The notes under the pieces are model-generated. The model made no database searches. It saw only the letters and a list, made by a program, of their open reading frames with translations, and was not told the origin of the DNA. This document shows positions 63,901 through 64,000 of a DNA stretch of 64,000 nucleotides, piece after piece (position 1 is the first letter of the stretch; each line of letters starts with the position of its first letter). This DNA comes from Phytophthora colocasiae. Taxonomy: Eukaryota > Oomycota > Peronosporomycetes > Peronosporales > Peronosporaceae. A program made the position numbers and the translations under genes. Location of the stretch: assembly GCA_018806915.1 (NCBI GenBank), contig JAGKQI010000105.1, forward strand, positions 2,914,001 to 2,978,000, in the 5' to 3' direction.

Positions 63901-64000
63901 GCTCAAGACCCGCTGGGAGGGTTTAACCTGTCAAGTGAAGGGATCTGCAATTGCGTTGAGTCTGTAATGGCACTGCACCTGCCCGTCTTGGTACTTAGGA

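Larger units (their letters stand above)
62565..64000 (+). pseudogene. Histone deacetylase, broken by a stop and an insertion, partial
   Basis: The ATG at 62565 starts MSDQRSSCVVFMALNYLPVH. An in-frame TAA at 62667 follows the LLEAC region; the frame then stays open to 63351. The core shows GGGRHHAMRSQASGFCYVND, the zinc-site VVDIDVHHGDGT, and FHLKEPGFFPGTG, typical of Rpd3/HDAC1-8-type enzymes; VCGVDTLAQD is then cut by a 549-base insertion. It resumes at 63901 as PLGGFN and runs off the window. Known role: zinc-dependent removal of acetyl from histone lysines. The stop and the insertion make it a likely pseudogene. Stop-codon misassembly cannot be excluded. Confidence 0.85.

Overview
The window looks like nuclear DNA from an oomycete, most probably Phytophthora or a close relative; the species cannot be told from sequence alone. 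The signs are compact genes with few, short GT-AG introns, an oomycete-style mix of Copia, Gypsy, Crypton-like and Harbinger-like elements, and an expanded multi-pass membrane protein family that I know only as an oomycete-type family. There are no bacterial operons, phage genes, CRISPR arrays or rRNA genes.

Layout. 0-2.3 kb holds transposon debris, including a Harbinger-type transposase tail. 2.4-20.7 kb is housekeeping: a Rab8-like GTPase (6 exons), a PRMT3-type arginine methyltransferase, a Rab3GAP non-catalytic subunit gene, a type I membrane protein, an IQ/WW/B-box protein and a multi-pass membrane protein. The Rab3GAP2 gene is split inside its last exon by a 5.3 kb Copia element (6859-12179) with 179/178 bp LTRs, a CCCCA target duplication and a primer site matching an internal initiator-tRNA segment. 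Reading across the insertion with one target copy keeps the frame.

21.0-32.2 kb is a head-to-tail array of five almost identical 2.2 kb units, each carrying one gene of the membrane family. Every array copy has at least one frameshift. Three diverged copies at 43-52 kb (two minus, one plus) are open. Those are interleaved with two intact MFS transporter genes, and all array spacers keep a decayed tail of the same MFS gene. This suggests that the ancestral module was membrane gene plus MFS gene.

32.2-43 kb is a mobile-element island. It contains an intact Crypton-like tyrosine recombinase, a second decayed one carrying a nested non-autonomous Gypsy element (411 bp LTRs, CGAAC target duplication), tRNA-like 3' halves next to both recombinase genes, a pogo-like transposase fragment and several palindromes.

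53-64 kb holds a long type I membrane protein, an N-terminally short ABCC transporter with an altered second Walker A, a cytochrome P450 and a histone deacetylase pseudogene. The last has an in-frame stop and a 549 bp insertion flanked by a 10 bp duplication. It runs off the window end.

Functional themes are vesicle traffic (Rab8 and Rab3GAP2), protein methylation and deacetylation (PRMT3, HDAC) and membrane transport (MFS, ABCC, the unknown membrane family). The window is also a record of repeated gene damage: three different element types have each landed inside a coding sequence.
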